A stretch of 64,000 nucleotides of DNA from Desulfovibrio sp. Huiquan2017 (lineage in GTDB: Bacteria; Desulfobacterota; Desulfovibrionia; Desulfovibrionales; Desulfovibrionaceae), in the NCBI RefSeq assembly GCF_017351175.1, contig NZ_JAFMPN010000003.1:62001-126000 (forward strand). Reading direction: 5' to 3'. The notes below the pieces were generated by a model, which was not told where the DNA came from, searched no databases, and saw only the letters and a program-made list of their open reading frames with translations. This document shows, in pieces, positions 9,008 through 17,750 of this stretch. A program made the position numbers and the translations under genes. Positions within the stretch are counted from its first letter, which is position 1. Each line of letters begins with the position of its first letter.

Positions 9008-9316
9008 TTAGCGCCGCAGGAGATCCCGGATGGACAGCAACTCGTCGCGCACTTCGCACAAGATGTCGCCGTGTTCTCGGGCGCGCAGTTTTTTCTTGGC
9101 CCCGTCGATGGTCAGCCCTTCGTCGTAGAGGAGCCGCTTTATTTCACGGATGATCTCCAGGTGTTCCTCGGTATACAGGCGCTGCCCGCTCTCGGTGCGG
9201 ATGGGGTCGATTTCGTCGAACTCGCCCTCCCAAAACCGGAGCACGTAGGTCTTGACCCCGATTGCCTTGGCGGCTTGCCCGATCTTGTACCGCTTGAAAT
9301 CCTGTAAATCTTCCAT
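9008..9316 (-). CDS. Small MerR-family transcriptional regulator
   Basis: A 102-residue protein made almost only of the MerR winged-helix domain. It has the recognition part YKIGQAAKAIGVKTYVLRFW, then EGEFDEIDPIRTESGQRLYT, then the helix EEHLEIIREIKRLLYDEGLT. The long dimerisation helix and metal- or drug-binding domain of full-length MerR proteins are missing, so no inducer can be guessed. Short MerR proteins like this are often found just after pheT or ihfA in delta-type proteobacteria; here the ABC cassette lies between. It is 25 bp upstream of the AsmA-like gene on the same strand and may share its transcript. Confidence 0.85.
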   Translation of the reverse strand: MEDLQDFKRYKIGQAAKAIGVKTYVLRFWEGEFDEIDPIRTESGQRLYTEEHLEIIREIKRLLYDEGLTIDGAKKKLRAREHGDILCEVRDELLSIRDLLRR

Positions 9317-9400
9317 CCCAAACCCTTACCAAATCCCCCGGCCGCCTTCAACAACGATCAGGGGGAAGATACCCCGGCGGACGGCATCTCCATCCCCCCC

Positions 9401-9429
9401 TTGACATTGGTTAGCCTCCTAACTAAAAT
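9401..9429 (+). promoter_or_regulatory. Promoter of marR/ABC cassette with overlapping palindromic operator
   Basis: TTGACA at 9401-9406 and TAAAAT at 9424-9429 are separated by exactly 17 bp, a near-perfect sigma-70 promoter. Between them, and running into the -10, is the near-perfect palindrome TTGGTTAG-CCTC-CTAACTAA at 9407-9426. A MarR dimer on it would block polymerase, so auto-repression of the cassette is very likely. The -10 ends only five bases before the first ATG (9435). Confidence 0.85.
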
Positions 9430-9434
9430 GAGGC

Positions 9435-9929
9435 ATGTTTTTCCTGAAGGACTTTCCCGACGAAGAGATGGTCGCCCGCCTGCGGCAGGTGCTCCCCACG
9501 GCCGATGCGGACCGGGTGCAGATCTTCCTCCGCCTGCTTGTTTTGGGCAGCGAATGCCTGTCCCATCTGGACCGGCTGCTCGAAAGGCACGGCCTGAGCC
9601 ACAGCCGCTGGCTCGTGCTCATGCTGCTGCGGCGCAGGGAGGTCTGGCGGGCCCTGCCTTCGGAACTGGCTCGGGAACAGGGCATCACCCGGGCGACCAT
9701 GTCGGGGCTGACCCAACGCCTGGAGAAGCAGGGGTTGATCACCAGGCAGCCCGACGACCACGACAAACGGCAAACCGTGATCGTCTTGACGCCGGACGGT
9801 GCATCCCTGATAGAGCGTGTCCTGCCGCAATGCGTCGCGCTCATGGAGCAGGTCCTCTCTCCGCTGGAGGGAAATGAAAAAAACGAATTCAAACGGTTGA
9901 TCGCAAAATTGTTTCCCCTGCGCGCCTGA
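9435..9929 (+). CDS. MarR-family transcriptional regulator of ABC exporter cassette
   Basis: A 164-residue winged-helix protein. The recognition region (LAREQGITRATMSGLTQRLE) is followed by the wing QPDDHDKRQTVIVLTPDG, which has the D-x-R-D-like signature of MarR proteins. MarR dimers bind palindromes and usually leave DNA when a small phenolic or lipophilic ligand binds. It heads a gene set for an HlyD-type adaptor and an ABC-2 exporter, so the ligand is probably an export substrate; which one cannot be read. The ATG has almost no room for a leader (see the promoter). A second in-frame ATG at 9468 also lacks a good ribosome site. Confidence 0.9.
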   Translation: MFFLKDFPDEEMVARLRQVLPTADADRVQIFLRLLVLGSECLSHLDRLLERHGLSHSRWLVLMLLRRREVWRALPSELAREQGITRATMSGLTQRLEKQGLITRQPDDHDKRQTVIVLTPDGASLIERVLPQCVALMEQVLSPLEGNEKNEFKRLIAKLFPLRA

Positions 9930-9988
9930 CGCGCGCAAGGGCCGGGCCGCCGAAGTTTTCGCCCACAACAACAGGAAGTCATCTGGCT

Positions 9989-11017
9989 ATGCGCAAAGTT
10001 GTCATTATCATCATCGTGTCGGTGGTACTCCTCGGCGGCGGGGGGTACTGGGGCTACAGGGCGTTTCTTTGCAGCGACTGCCCGACCTCCAGCGAACTGG
10101 TCCTCTACGGCAATGTGGACATCCGTCAGGTCAACCTCGCCTTCAAGGACAACGAACGAATCCGGGACGTCCTCGTCGAGGAAGGCGACGTGGTAAAGGC
10201 GGGACAGACCCTGGCCCGGTTGCAGACCCGGCGGCTGGAAGCCGAAATAACGGCTCTCAAGGCGGGAGTGGACGCCCAGAAATATATGGTCATCCAATTG
10301 GAAAACGGATTCAGACCCGAAGAAATCCAGCAAGCGCGGGCCGAGGAACGGCAGGCCCAGGCCGAGCGGGAGCTCACCCGGCGGACCTACGAACGGCAGG
10401 TGCGGTTGCTCAAGAGCGGGGCCAACGCGCAGCAGGATCTTGACGACGCCCTGGCCCGATATGATGTGGCCAAGGCCAAATACCAGGTGGCGGTGCAGAA
10501 TCGAATTTTGAAGGAAAAGGGACCCCGGTGGGAGGAGATAGCCTCGGCCAAGGCGTCCCTGCACAAGCTTGAGGCCGACCTGGAGACCCTTCAGGTAAAG
10601 CTGGCCGAAAGCGTACTCCACGCTCCCAAGGCCGCGGTGGTCCGCAGCCGCAACCTGGAGCCGGGCGACATGGCCTCCGCCCAGAGCCCGGTCTTCACCC
10701 TGAGCGTCATGGACCCCAAATGGGTCCGGACCTACATCCCCGAGGACAAGCTCGGACGGATCAAGCCAGGCATGCCAGGCTACGCAGTGTCCGACTCATG
10801 GCCGAACAAGCGGTTCGAGGGCCGGATCGGATTCATCTCCTCCACCGCGGAATTCACGCCCCGGTCCGTGGAAACGCCGGAGTTGCGGACCTCCCTTGTC
10901 TACGAAGTCCGCCTGAACGTCCACGATCCCGAAAACGAATTACGCCTGGGCATGCCGGTCACGGTCCACCTTGAGCCCGCGGCGGACCCCAACGCGCAGC
11001 CCGCCGACGGGAATTAG
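9989..11017 (+). CDS. HlyD/YbhG-type membrane fusion protein
   Basis: A 342-residue periplasmic adaptor. It has an N-terminal membrane anchor (about 4-25, VVIIIIVSVVLLGGGGYWGY), the first half of a lipoyl/barrel-sandwich domain (VLVEEGDVVKAGQTLARL), a long coiled-coil hairpin (about 80-190, with repeated AEERQAQAERELTRR-type heptads), the second lipoyl half and a beta-barrel (about 225-325). Two cysteines lie just after the anchor (FLCSDC). The family links an inner-membrane pump to an outer-membrane channel. No TolC-type gene is nearby, so a distant channel is presumed. Confidence 0.88.
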   Translation: MRKVVIIIIVSVVLLGGGGYWGYRAFLCSDCPTSSELVLYGNVDIRQVNLAFKDNERIRDVLVEEGDVVKAGQTLARLQTRRLEAEITALKAGVDAQKYMVIQLENGFRPEEIQQARAEERQAQAERELTRRTYERQVRLLKSGANAQQDLDDALARYDVAKAKYQVAVQNRILKEKGPRWEEIASAKASLHKLEADLETLQVKLAESVLHAPKAAVVRSRNLEPGDMASAQSPVFTLSVMDPKWVRTYIPEDKLGRIKPGMPGYAVSDSWPNKRFEGRIGFISSTAEFTPRSVETPELRTSLVYEVRLNVHDPENELRLGMPVTVHLEPAADPNAQPADGN

Positions 11018-11026
11018 GTACGCGCC

Positions 11027-12766
11027 ATGCCGGAAGCTCGCGCCGCTTCACCCCTGACGGTCAAGGGCCTGCGCAAGACCTTCGCCCGGGGCAAAGGCCG
11101 TGTGGAGGCCTTGTGCGGCATCTCCTTCGACCTTGAGCCCGGCAGCGTCAACGCCCTGCTCGGCCCCGACGGCGCAGGCAAGACCACGCTCATCCGCCTG
11201 GCCACGGGCGTCATGGCCCCGGACTCCGGCGTCGTGACCGTGCTCGGCATGGACTCCGTCAGGCAGGCCCGGGACATCCAGGCGGCCATCGGCTACATGC
11301 CCCAGCGCTTCGGCCTGTACGAGGACCTGACCGTACAGGAGAACCTGAATCTTTACGCGGACCTCCAAGGCGTGGGCCGCGAGGTACGCGGCAAGCGCTA
11401 CGAATCCCTGATGGAAATGACCAACTTGGCCCCGTTTACCGGACGACTGGCCGGGCGCTTGTCCGGGGGGATGAAGCAAAAGCTCGGGCTGGCCTGCTCC
11501 CTGCTCAAGACCCCGCAATTCCTGCTCCTGGATGAGCCCACGGTGGGCGTGGACCCTCTGTCCCGCCGCGAGCTGTGGTCCATCGTGGACACCCTGGTCC
11601 GGCAGGACAACATCACCGTGCTGGTCAGCACCGCCTATCTGGACGAGGCCGCGCGCTGCGACCGGGTCTTCATCCTCCAGGACGGCAAAATGATCGGCCA
11701 GGGCACGCCGGACTCGTTTATCGGCCAGGCCGAAGGCCGGACCTGGCGGGTCAAACCCGAAACCACGCCACGCGTGGTGCAGAGCCGCCTCTTCGGAAAA
11801 CCGGAGATCGTCGACGCCACTCTGGAGTCGGGCCGGGTCCGCGTGGTCACCCGGGAGGCCGAAGTGCCCGAGGTCCTGTTCCGCGAAGCCGGAGCCGGAA
11901 CCCCCAAGCCCGTCGATCCGCTCTTCGAAGATGGATTCATGCTACTGCTCAACCGGGACGCCCAGGCGGAGCCCCAAGCCCTGAATGTGTCCAAAGTGCA
12001 TGGGACCGGCGACGACACGGCCATCCGGGTCACCGGGCTGGAAAGGCGCTTCGGTGATTTTTATGCGGTCAAGGGACTGGAATTTTCCGTCCGACGAGGA
12101 GAGATATTCGGCCTGCTCGGCCCCAACGGAGCGGGCAAATCCACTACCTTCCGCATGCTTTGCGGCCTGCTCCCCGCCACGGGGGGAACCCTGGAAGTGG
12201 GCGGGCTGAATCTGCGCCGGGCCGCGGCCAAGGCCCGAAAGAACCTGGGCTACATGGCCCAGAAATTCTCCCTCTACGGGCAGCTTTCCGTGCTGGAAAA
12301 CCTCAACTTCTTCAGCAAGGTCTACGGGCTGTCCGGCTCTCACCGCGAGGAGCGCGTGCAATGGGCCATGAAGGAGCTGGATCTGACCGAACAGGCCGAC
12401 GCCACCTCCGGCGAACTGCCTTTCGGCTTCCGGCAACGCCTCTCCCTGGCCTGCGCCCTGATGCACGAGCCAGACATCCTCTTTCTGGATGAGCCCACAT
12501 CCGGCGTGGACCCCCTGGCCCGGCGGCAATTCTGGGCCAGAATAAACTCCCTGGCCGAACAGGGCGTGACCGTGGTGGTCACCACGCATTTCATGGAAGA
12601 GGCCGAATACTGCGACCGCATGCTGATCATGATGGCCGGGGAGCTGCTGGCCCAGGGCACGCCGGACGAAATCCGCCAATACGCCGGAAGCGGCGACGAC
12701 GCGACCATCGAAGAGGCCTTCATCACCCTCGTCGAAGAACGCCGGGCGCGGCAAAAGGAGGGATGA
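11027..12766 (+). CDS. Duplicated ABC transporter ATPase (YbhF-like)
   Basis: A 579-residue protein with two fused ATP-binding cassettes. The first has Walker A GPDGAGKTT (about 46-54), signature LSGGMKQK and Walker B LLLDEPTVGVD. The second has Walker A GPNGAGKST (about 364), a degenerate signature (LPFGFRQRLSL in place of LSGGQ) and Walker B LFLDEPTSGVD. This is the E. coli YbhF layout, which powers a YbhS/YbhR permease pair. Asp in place of Asn in the first P-loop is also usual in that family. It starts nine bases after the adaptor gene and overlaps the first permease by four bases (ATGA). Confidence 0.92.
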   Translation: MPEARAASPLTVKGLRKTFARGKGRVEALCGISFDLEPGSVNALLGPDGAGKTTLIRLATGVMAPDSGVVTVLGMDSVRQARDIQAAIGYMPQRFGLYEDLTVQENLNLYADLQGVGREVRGKRYESLMEMTNLAPFTGRLAGRLSGGMKQKLGLACSLLKTPQFLLLDEPTVGVDPLSRRELWSIVDTLVRQDNITVLVSTAYLDEAARCDRVFILQDGKMIGQGTPDSFIGQAEGRTWRVKPETTPRVVQSRLFGKPEIVDATLESGRVRVVTREAEVPEVLFREAGAGTPKPVDPLFEDGFMLLLNRDAQAEPQALNVSKVHGTGDDTAIRVTGLERRFGDFYAVKGLEFSVRRGEIFGLLGPNGAGKSTTFRMLCGLLPATGGTLEVGGLNLRRAAAKARKNLGYMAQKFSLYGQLSVLENLNFFSKVYGLSGSHREERVQWAMKELDLTEQADATSGELPFGFRQRLSLACALMHEPDILFLDEPTSGVDPLARRQFWARINSLAEQGVTVVVTTHFMEEAEYCDRMLIMMAGELLAQGTPDEIRQYAGSGDDATIEEAFITLVEERRARQKEG

Positions 12767-13908
12767 CCGTGCAAAGGCAACTCAACCGCACGCGCCTGCG
12801 CGCCCTGCTCGTCAAGGAATGGCTCCAGATCATCAGGGATCCGTCAAGCATCGCCCTGGCCTTCTTCATCCCCATCATCATGCTCCTGCTGTTCGGCTAC
12901 GGCATCAGCCTGGACCCCAAGGAATTGCCCGTGGCCTTCGTCATGGACAAACCCGACCCCACGAGCTCGACCCTGCTGGCCCGCTTTCGCCATTCGGACT
13001 ATTTCAACCCCATGCCCATGACCTCCTTTGCCGAGGCACAACAACTGCTGCTGGCCCGAAAGGTGGACGCGGTCATCCGGTTGCAGGCGGACTTCACCCG
13101 CCGTCTCATGACCGGCGGACAAGCCCCGGTGCAACTCATCGTCAACGGGGTGGACTCCAACCGGGCCCTCCAGATTCTCGGTTACGTGACCATGACCTGG
13201 CAAAAATGGCTGGCCTCGACCTCAAAGACCCTGCCGGGGACGCAGAGCCTGGGGCCGGTCGGCCTGGTGGACCTGCAACAGCGCATCTGGTTCAACGAAG
13301 CCATCCGCAGCGAGAACTTCCTGGTTCCCGGCCTGATGGCCATCATCATGACCCTGATCGGCACCCTGCTGACGGCCATGGTCATGGCCCGCGAGTGGGA
13401 GCGCGGGACCATGGAGGCCCTGCTGGTCACCCCGGTCAGCCGGTTGGAAATCGTCCTGGGCAAACTGATCCCCTACTTCCTGCTCGGCATGGGGGGGCTG
13501 GTGTTATGCATCGTCATGGCCGTGTTCCTGTTCAACGTCCCGTTCCGGGGCTCCCTGGTTCTGCTCCTGTTCCTCGGGGGCGTGTTCATGACCGGCACTC
13601 TGGGGCTCGGGCTGTTCATCTCCTCCACGGCCAAGAACCAGTTCGTAGCCGGCCAGATCGCCCTGCTGGCCGCCTTCCTGCCATCCTTCTTCCTGTCCGG
13701 ATTCATCTTCGAGCTGGCGAGCACCCCCCAGTTCATCCAGGTACTTTCCTACATCGTCCCGGCCAAATATTTCGTCAACATAGTCCAGACCTTGTTCCTG
13801 GCGGGCAACGTAACCTCGGTACTGCTGCCCAACCTCGCGGGCATGGCCATCCTGGCTCTGGTCTTCATGACCCTGGCCTTCCGCAAGACACGCAAGAGCC
13901 TGGAGTGA
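12763..13908 (+). CDS. ABC-2 family permease (YbhS-like)
   Basis: A 381-residue inner-membrane protein. It has one N-terminal helix (about 30-48, FFIPIIMLLLFGYGISL), a ~130-residue extracytoplasmic domain, then five C-terminal helices with the ABC-2 hallmark MVMAREWERGTMEALLVTPV between the first two. It pairs with the next permease to form the channel driven by the double ATPase. The likely substrate class is drugs or other hydrophobic compounds; nothing narrows it further. Confidence 0.9.
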   Translation: MTVQRQLNRTRLRALLVKEWLQIIRDPSSIALAFFIPIIMLLLFGYGISLDPKELPVAFVMDKPDPTSSTLLARFRHSDYFNPMPMTSFAEAQQLLLARKVDAVIRLQADFTRRLMTGGQAPVQLIVNGVDSNRALQILGYVTMTWQKWLASTSKTLPGTQSLGPVGLVDLQQRIWFNEAIRSENFLVPGLMAIIMTLIGTLLTAMVMAREWERGTMEALLVTPVSRLEIVLGKLIPYFLLGMGGLVLCIVMAVFLFNVPFRGSLVLLLFLGGVFMTGTLGLGLFISSTAKNQFVAGQIALLAAFLPSFFLSGFIFELASTPQFIQVLSYIVPAKYFVNIVQTLFLAGNVTSVLLPNLAGMAILALVFMTLAFRKTRKSLE

Positions 13909-13912
13909 TCCC

Positions 13913-15025
13913 ATGGAAACCGTCCGCCGCATCATCGCCCTGGTCATCAAGGAATTCCTGACCCTGTTCAAGGACCCCAAGAGCCGCACCGTGGTCATTG
14001 GCCCCCCGCTTATCCAACTGGTCCTGTTCGGCTATGCGGCCACCTTCGACCTGACTAACATACCCTATGCGTTCGAGGACCTGAGCCGATCCGCCGAGTC
14101 CAGGGAACTGCTGTCCGGGGTGTCCGGGTCCCCATATTTCCACCTGGTGGGCGAAGTTCGCGGCGAAACCATGATCCGGCGGATGATAGACAGCCGAAAG
14201 GTGAGCTTCGTCCTGCGCATCGGGCAGACCTTCGCCCGGGACCTGCAAGCGAGCCGGGACGCTCCGGTGCAGGCCCTGCTGGACGGCCGCAATTCCAATA
14301 CCGCCGGGATCATCGGCAACTACCTGGGCAACGTGATAGGCGAGTACAACGCCACGCGGCTGGCCAAGGCGGGCCGGGCAAGCCCGTCCATCGTGGTCTC
14401 CCGCATCTACTACAACGAGAACGCCCTCAGCCGCGACTTCTTCGTGCCCGGCATCGTCGGGCTCATCGCCATGGTGGTGACCCTGCTGGTGACCGCCCTG
14501 TCCGTGGCCCGCGAACGGGAGCACGGGACCTTCGACCAATTGCTGGTCACGCCGCTCTCCCCGGTCGGCATCCTCATCGGCAAGGCCGCACCGGGCCTGA
14601 TCATCGGCCTGCTGGAGGCCACGCTGATCATGTTGGCCGCGGTCTACTGGTTCGAAGTGCCCCTGCGCGGCAACCTGGGTTTGCTCTACCTGGGGCTGTT
14701 CTTTTTCATCTTCGCGGCCGTAGGCGTGGGGTTGATGATCTCTTCCCTGTGCGTAACCATGCAGCAGGCCCTGCTCGGCTCCTTCCTGTTCCTGATGCCG
14801 TCCGTGCTCCTCTCCGGCTTCGCCACGCCCATCGCCAACATGGCCACCGTGGTGCAGTGGATCACCCTGATCAATCCCCTGCGCTACGTCCTGGTCCTGA
14901 TTCGCGGGGTGTTCATCGAGAACTCGCCGACCTATGTGCTGCTCATGCAGGTCTGGCCCCTGGCCCTGATCGGCCTGGCTTGCATGGCCCTGGCCGTGGT
15001 CATGTTCCGCAACCGAATCTATTGA
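13913..15025 (+). CDS. ABC-2 family permease (YbhR-like)
   Basis: A 370-residue paralogue of the preceding permease with the same plan: one N-terminal helix, an extracytoplasmic domain, and five C-terminal helices with the motif SVAREREHGTFDQLLVTPLS. Two different permease halves plus one double ATPase is the expected heterodimeric set. It starts four bases after its partner, so the two are probably made in equal amounts. It is the last gene of the cassette; a strong hairpin follows at 15066-15091. Confidence 0.9.
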   Translation: METVRRIIALVIKEFLTLFKDPKSRTVVIGPPLIQLVLFGYAATFDLTNIPYAFEDLSRSAESRELLSGVSGSPYFHLVGEVRGETMIRRMIDSRKVSFVLRIGQTFARDLQASRDAPVQALLDGRNSNTAGIIGNYLGNVIGEYNATRLAKAGRASPSIVVSRIYYNENALSRDFFVPGIVGLIAMVVTLLVTALSVAREREHGTFDQLLVTPLSPVGILIGKAAPGLIIGLLEATLIMLAAVYWFEVPLRGNLGLLYLGLFFFIFAAVGVGLMISSLCVTMQQALLGSFLFLMPSVLLSGFATPIANMATVVQWITLINPLRYVLVLIRGVFIENSPTYVLLMQVWPLALIGLACMALAVVMFRNRIY

Positions 15026-15060
15026 GCCCCCGGCGATCCTTCGACTTGCCCTTTCCACGC

Positions 15061-15096
15061 AAAAAGGCCCTGTTCCGTGCGGAACAGGGCCCTTGT
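15061..15096. terminator. Bidirectional terminator between ABC cassette and pheT
   Basis: Perfect 11-bp stem (GGCCCTGTTCC at 15066-15076, GGAACAGGGCC at 15081-15091) with a four-base loop. On the plus strand a T-rich tail follows. On the minus strand the five A residues at 15061-15065 give a U-tract. It can therefore end both converging operons. Confidence 0.85.
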
Positions 15097-15113
15097 TTGC
15101 AGGATGGCGCCGT

Positions 15114-17516
15114 CTAGAACCGGATGGGCAGGTTCTTTTCCAAGGCGTCCAGAATCTTTTTGTGCTCCTTGTCCACCTGCTTGTCCTTGAGGGTCTTGTC
15201 AGGCGACCGGTAGGTCAGGCGGAAGGAGAGATTGCGTTCCGCATCCTGGCCCTGAGGCACGAACTCGGCCACCAGTTCCACGGATTCGAGGATGTCCACC
15301 CCGGCGGACAGGATGGTCTCGCGAATGGCGTCGGCATGCAGGGTCACCGGGCCGATGACGGTCACGTCGCGACGGCTCGGCGGGAAAACCGGCAGCGGCC
15401 GGAAGTCGATGCGATGAGCGGCGACCATCTCGCGCAGGCCGTCCAGGTTGAAATCGGCCAGCCAGACGTCCTTGCGGGCGTGGTAGTAGTCGGCCATCTC
15501 CTCGCGCACCCGGCCCATGAAACCAATGGCTTCACCGGACACGGCCACCCGCACGCACGGTTCGAGGTAGGGGTGTTCCTCCTCGGCCACGGTAAAGACC
15601 GGGGCTTCGAGCTTGAGTGCATCGCACAGCAGGTGTTCCACATGTCCCTTGAGGTCCAGGTAATCGACATCGCCGTGGGGCCAGGGCCATTCCGCGGCAT
15701 GGCGCGGACCGTAAAGCAACAGGCCCAGCCGATTCTGCTCACGGGTCTCGGTCTCGGAGGTCTCGTCGCGGACGAACCGCTTGGCCACTTCGAACAGACG
15801 GATATGGTTGTTGCCTTGGGCCAGGTTGTTCTTGAGCGTATTGAGCAGGCCGGGGGCGAGCTCGGTGCGCATGACGTTCTGTTCCTCAGACAGCGGATTG
15901 GCGATGAACACCCGGCCTTCCTCGGGCAGGTGCAGCCGGTCGAGGTCGTCGGAGCCGGTGAAGCTGTAGTTGATGGCCTCGTTCAGCCCCACGCCTCGTC
16001 CCCATTCCTTGACCCGGCGAATGAAATGATAGACCGGAATTCCCGCCTCGGCCTCCAGGGATTTGGAGACCTTGGGCAGGACCGCCGGAATGCGGTCCAG
16101 GCCGTAGACGCGGCCCACTTCCTCGTACAGGTCCACTTCACGCTCCAGGTCCAACCTATGGGACGGGGAGTTTACGGACCAGTTATCCGGATCGGCGTCG
16201 TTCACGGCGCAGCCTTCGAGCTCGAAGACCTTCTTGGCGAAGGCGGGCTCCAGGTCCAGGCCGAGCAGGGCCATGCAGCGCTTGTGGCGATACCCATGGG
16301 TGCGGTCCCGCCACGGCCGGGGTTCGGCGGAGGCCACGCCGGAAAGGACCGTGCCGCCGGAGGTTTCGGCTATGAGCTGGGCCGCGCGATCCTGGGCAAA
16401 ACGGGTCATGATCTGGTCCACCCCGCGCTCGAAGCGATAGGAGGCCTCGGACGGCAGGGACAGCCTGCGGGCGGTCTTGCGGATGGTCCCGGGCCGGAAC
16501 ACGGCGGCTTCGAGCAAGACGTTGGTGGACGCCTTGCCCATCTCGGAATTCAGGCCGCCCATGACGCCGGCCAGGGCCACGGGCTTGACGCCGTCCCAGA
16601 TGAGCAGATCGTTGGCGGTGAGCGCACGCTCCACGTTGTCCAGAGTGGTGAACTTCATGCCGTCCGTGGCCGGGGCCACGCGGATGGTCGCCTTCTCGAT
16701 CAGGTCGAGGTCGAAGGAGTGCAGGGGCTGGCCCAACTCGAACATGATAAAGTTGGTCACATCCACGATGTTGGAAATGGGACGCTGGCCCAGGGCAAGG
16801 AGCTTGAAACGCATCCAGTCCGGGGCCTTGCGGGTCGTGACGCCCTTGATGATCCGGGCGTGGTAGGCCGGACACAGCTCGGGGTCGTCAATGACGATCC
16901 GGACTTCCTCCGCCGCGTTGCCGCCGCCCTCGTTCAGGTTGAGCTTCGGAAGGGTCAAGGGCAGGTCGAAGGCCAGCGCGGTTTCGCGGGCGAAGCCGAG
17001 GATGGAAAGGCAATCCGCGCGGTTGGGAGTGATATCGAAATCGAAGACCACCCGCTCCAGGTTCAGGGCGTCCACCAGTTTGTCGCCGACTTTAAGCGCG
17101 TCGTCGAGCACCCAGATGCCTTCATGATCTTCGGAAAAGCCCAACTCACGCTCGGAGCAAATCATGCCCATGGACTTGACGCCCCGCAGCTTGGCCTTCT
17201 TGATCTTCATGCCGTCGGGCATGGTCGTGCCGACCAGCGCCACGGGCACTTTCTGGCCCTTGGCCACGTTGGGGGCCCCGCAAACGATGGTCAGGGCCTC
17301 GGGGCCGCCCACGTCCACGGTGCACACGGACAGATGGTCCGACTCCGGGTGCGGTTCACGTTCGGCGACGAAGCCGACCACGATGTCCTTGACCGGTTCG
17401 AAGGGATCGGTGATGCCGTCCAGCTCAAGCCCGAGCATGGTCAGCTTGTCACCAAGGACCTGGATGTCCCCCTCATAGGGGACGAATTCACGCAACCAAT
17501 TCAAGCTAACTAACAT
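15114..17516 (-). CDS. pheT: Phenylalanine--tRNA ligase beta subunit
   Basis: An 800-residue beta chain, standard length. It begins MLVSLNWLREFVPYEGD, the usual PheT start; GGAGG lies nine bases before the ATG at 17516, so the longer open frame upstream is not used. Visible domains in order: EMAP-II-like tRNA-binding domain (about 40-155), B3/B4 editing region, B5 domain, the synthetase-like core, and the C-terminal anticodon-binding FDX-ACB domain (about 705-800, PVFPPSRRDVTVIGPVTL). It forms the alpha2-beta2 enzyme with PheS. An unusual 234-bp spacer separates it from pheS. Confidence 0.96.
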   Translation of the reverse strand: MLVSLNWLREFVPYEGDIQVLGDKLTMLGLELDGITDPFEPVKDIVVGFVAEREPHPESDHLSVCTVDVGGPEALTIVCGAPNVAKGQKVPVALVGTTMPDGMKIKKAKLRGVKSMGMICSERELGFSEDHEGIWVLDDALKVGDKLVDALNLERVVFDFDITPNRADCLSILGFARETALAFDLPLTLPKLNLNEGGGNAAEEVRIVIDDPELCPAYHARIIKGVTTRKAPDWMRFKLLALGQRPISNIVDVTNFIMFELGQPLHSFDLDLIEKATIRVAPATDGMKFTTLDNVERALTANDLLIWDGVKPVALAGVMGGLNSEMGKASTNVLLEAAVFRPGTIRKTARRLSLPSEASYRFERGVDQIMTRFAQDRAAQLIAETSGGTVLSGVASAEPRPWRDRTHGYRHKRCMALLGLDLEPAFAKKVFELEGCAVNDADPDNWSVNSPSHRLDLEREVDLYEEVGRVYGLDRIPAVLPKVSKSLEAEAGIPVYHFIRRVKEWGRGVGLNEAINYSFTGSDDLDRLHLPEEGRVFIANPLSEEQNVMRTELAPGLLNTLKNNLAQGNNHIRLFEVAKRFVRDETSETETREQNRLGLLLYGPRHAAEWPWPHGDVDYLDLKGHVEHLLCDALKLEAPVFTVAEEEHPYLEPCVRVAVSGEAIGFMGRVREEMADYYHARKDVWLADFNLDGLREMVAAHRIDFRPLPVFPPSRRDVTVIGPVTLHADAIRETILSAGVDILESVELVAEFVPQGQDAERNLSFRLTYRSPDKTLKDKQVDKEHKKILDALEKNLPIRF

Positions 17517-17540
17517 GAGTGCCTCCGGCGGCCGGGGGAA

Positions 17541-17614
17541 GGGGAGAGAGGAAGCCCATGCAACGCGCTTCCTCTCTCCCCTGTCCCCGGCCCCCATCCC
17601 CTCTCCCCCATCCC
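17541..17614 (-). promoter_or_regulatory. pheT leader element: G-tract array overlapping a perfect hairpin
   Basis: Read along the pheT transcript, 17614 to 17578 holds six runs of three to five G separated by loops of only two or three bases (AT, AGA, AT, CC, ACA), a strong G-quadruplex pattern. Directly after it is a perfect 15-bp inverted repeat: GGGGAGAGAGGAAGC (arm at 17581-17567) and its complement at 17555-17541, with an 11-base loop. The last G-run is the first four bases of the hairpin stem, so the two folds exclude each other. The pheT ribosome site is about 15 bases downstream. Regulation of pheT is an inference. Confidence 0.6.
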
Positions 17615-17713
17615 GAGTCTTCCGGGCGCGCTTCGCGCAGGTTCGCGAGGAGTGGAAAAGTTGTCTTCGTAAGGTGAAGAACTCCGGGGAGTTCGATATG
17701 TCAAAGGAGCACG

Positions 17714-17735
17714 CGGGAAGGCGCGGGCCTTCCCG
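17714..17735 (-). other. Hairpin just after pheS
   Basis: Perfect 8-bp inverted repeat (CGGGAAGG at 17714-17721, CCTTCCCG at 17728-17735) with a six-base loop, about 15 bases past the pheS stop. It has no U-tract, so I do not call it a terminator. It could stabilise the pheS message end or slow polymerase before the pheT leader. Confidence 0.45.
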
Positions 17736-17750
17736 GTGCCGCCATAAAAT

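Noticed and set aside
15093..17513. A plus-strand open frame of about 800 codons
   Set aside because: It is antisense to pheT, with no plausible product.
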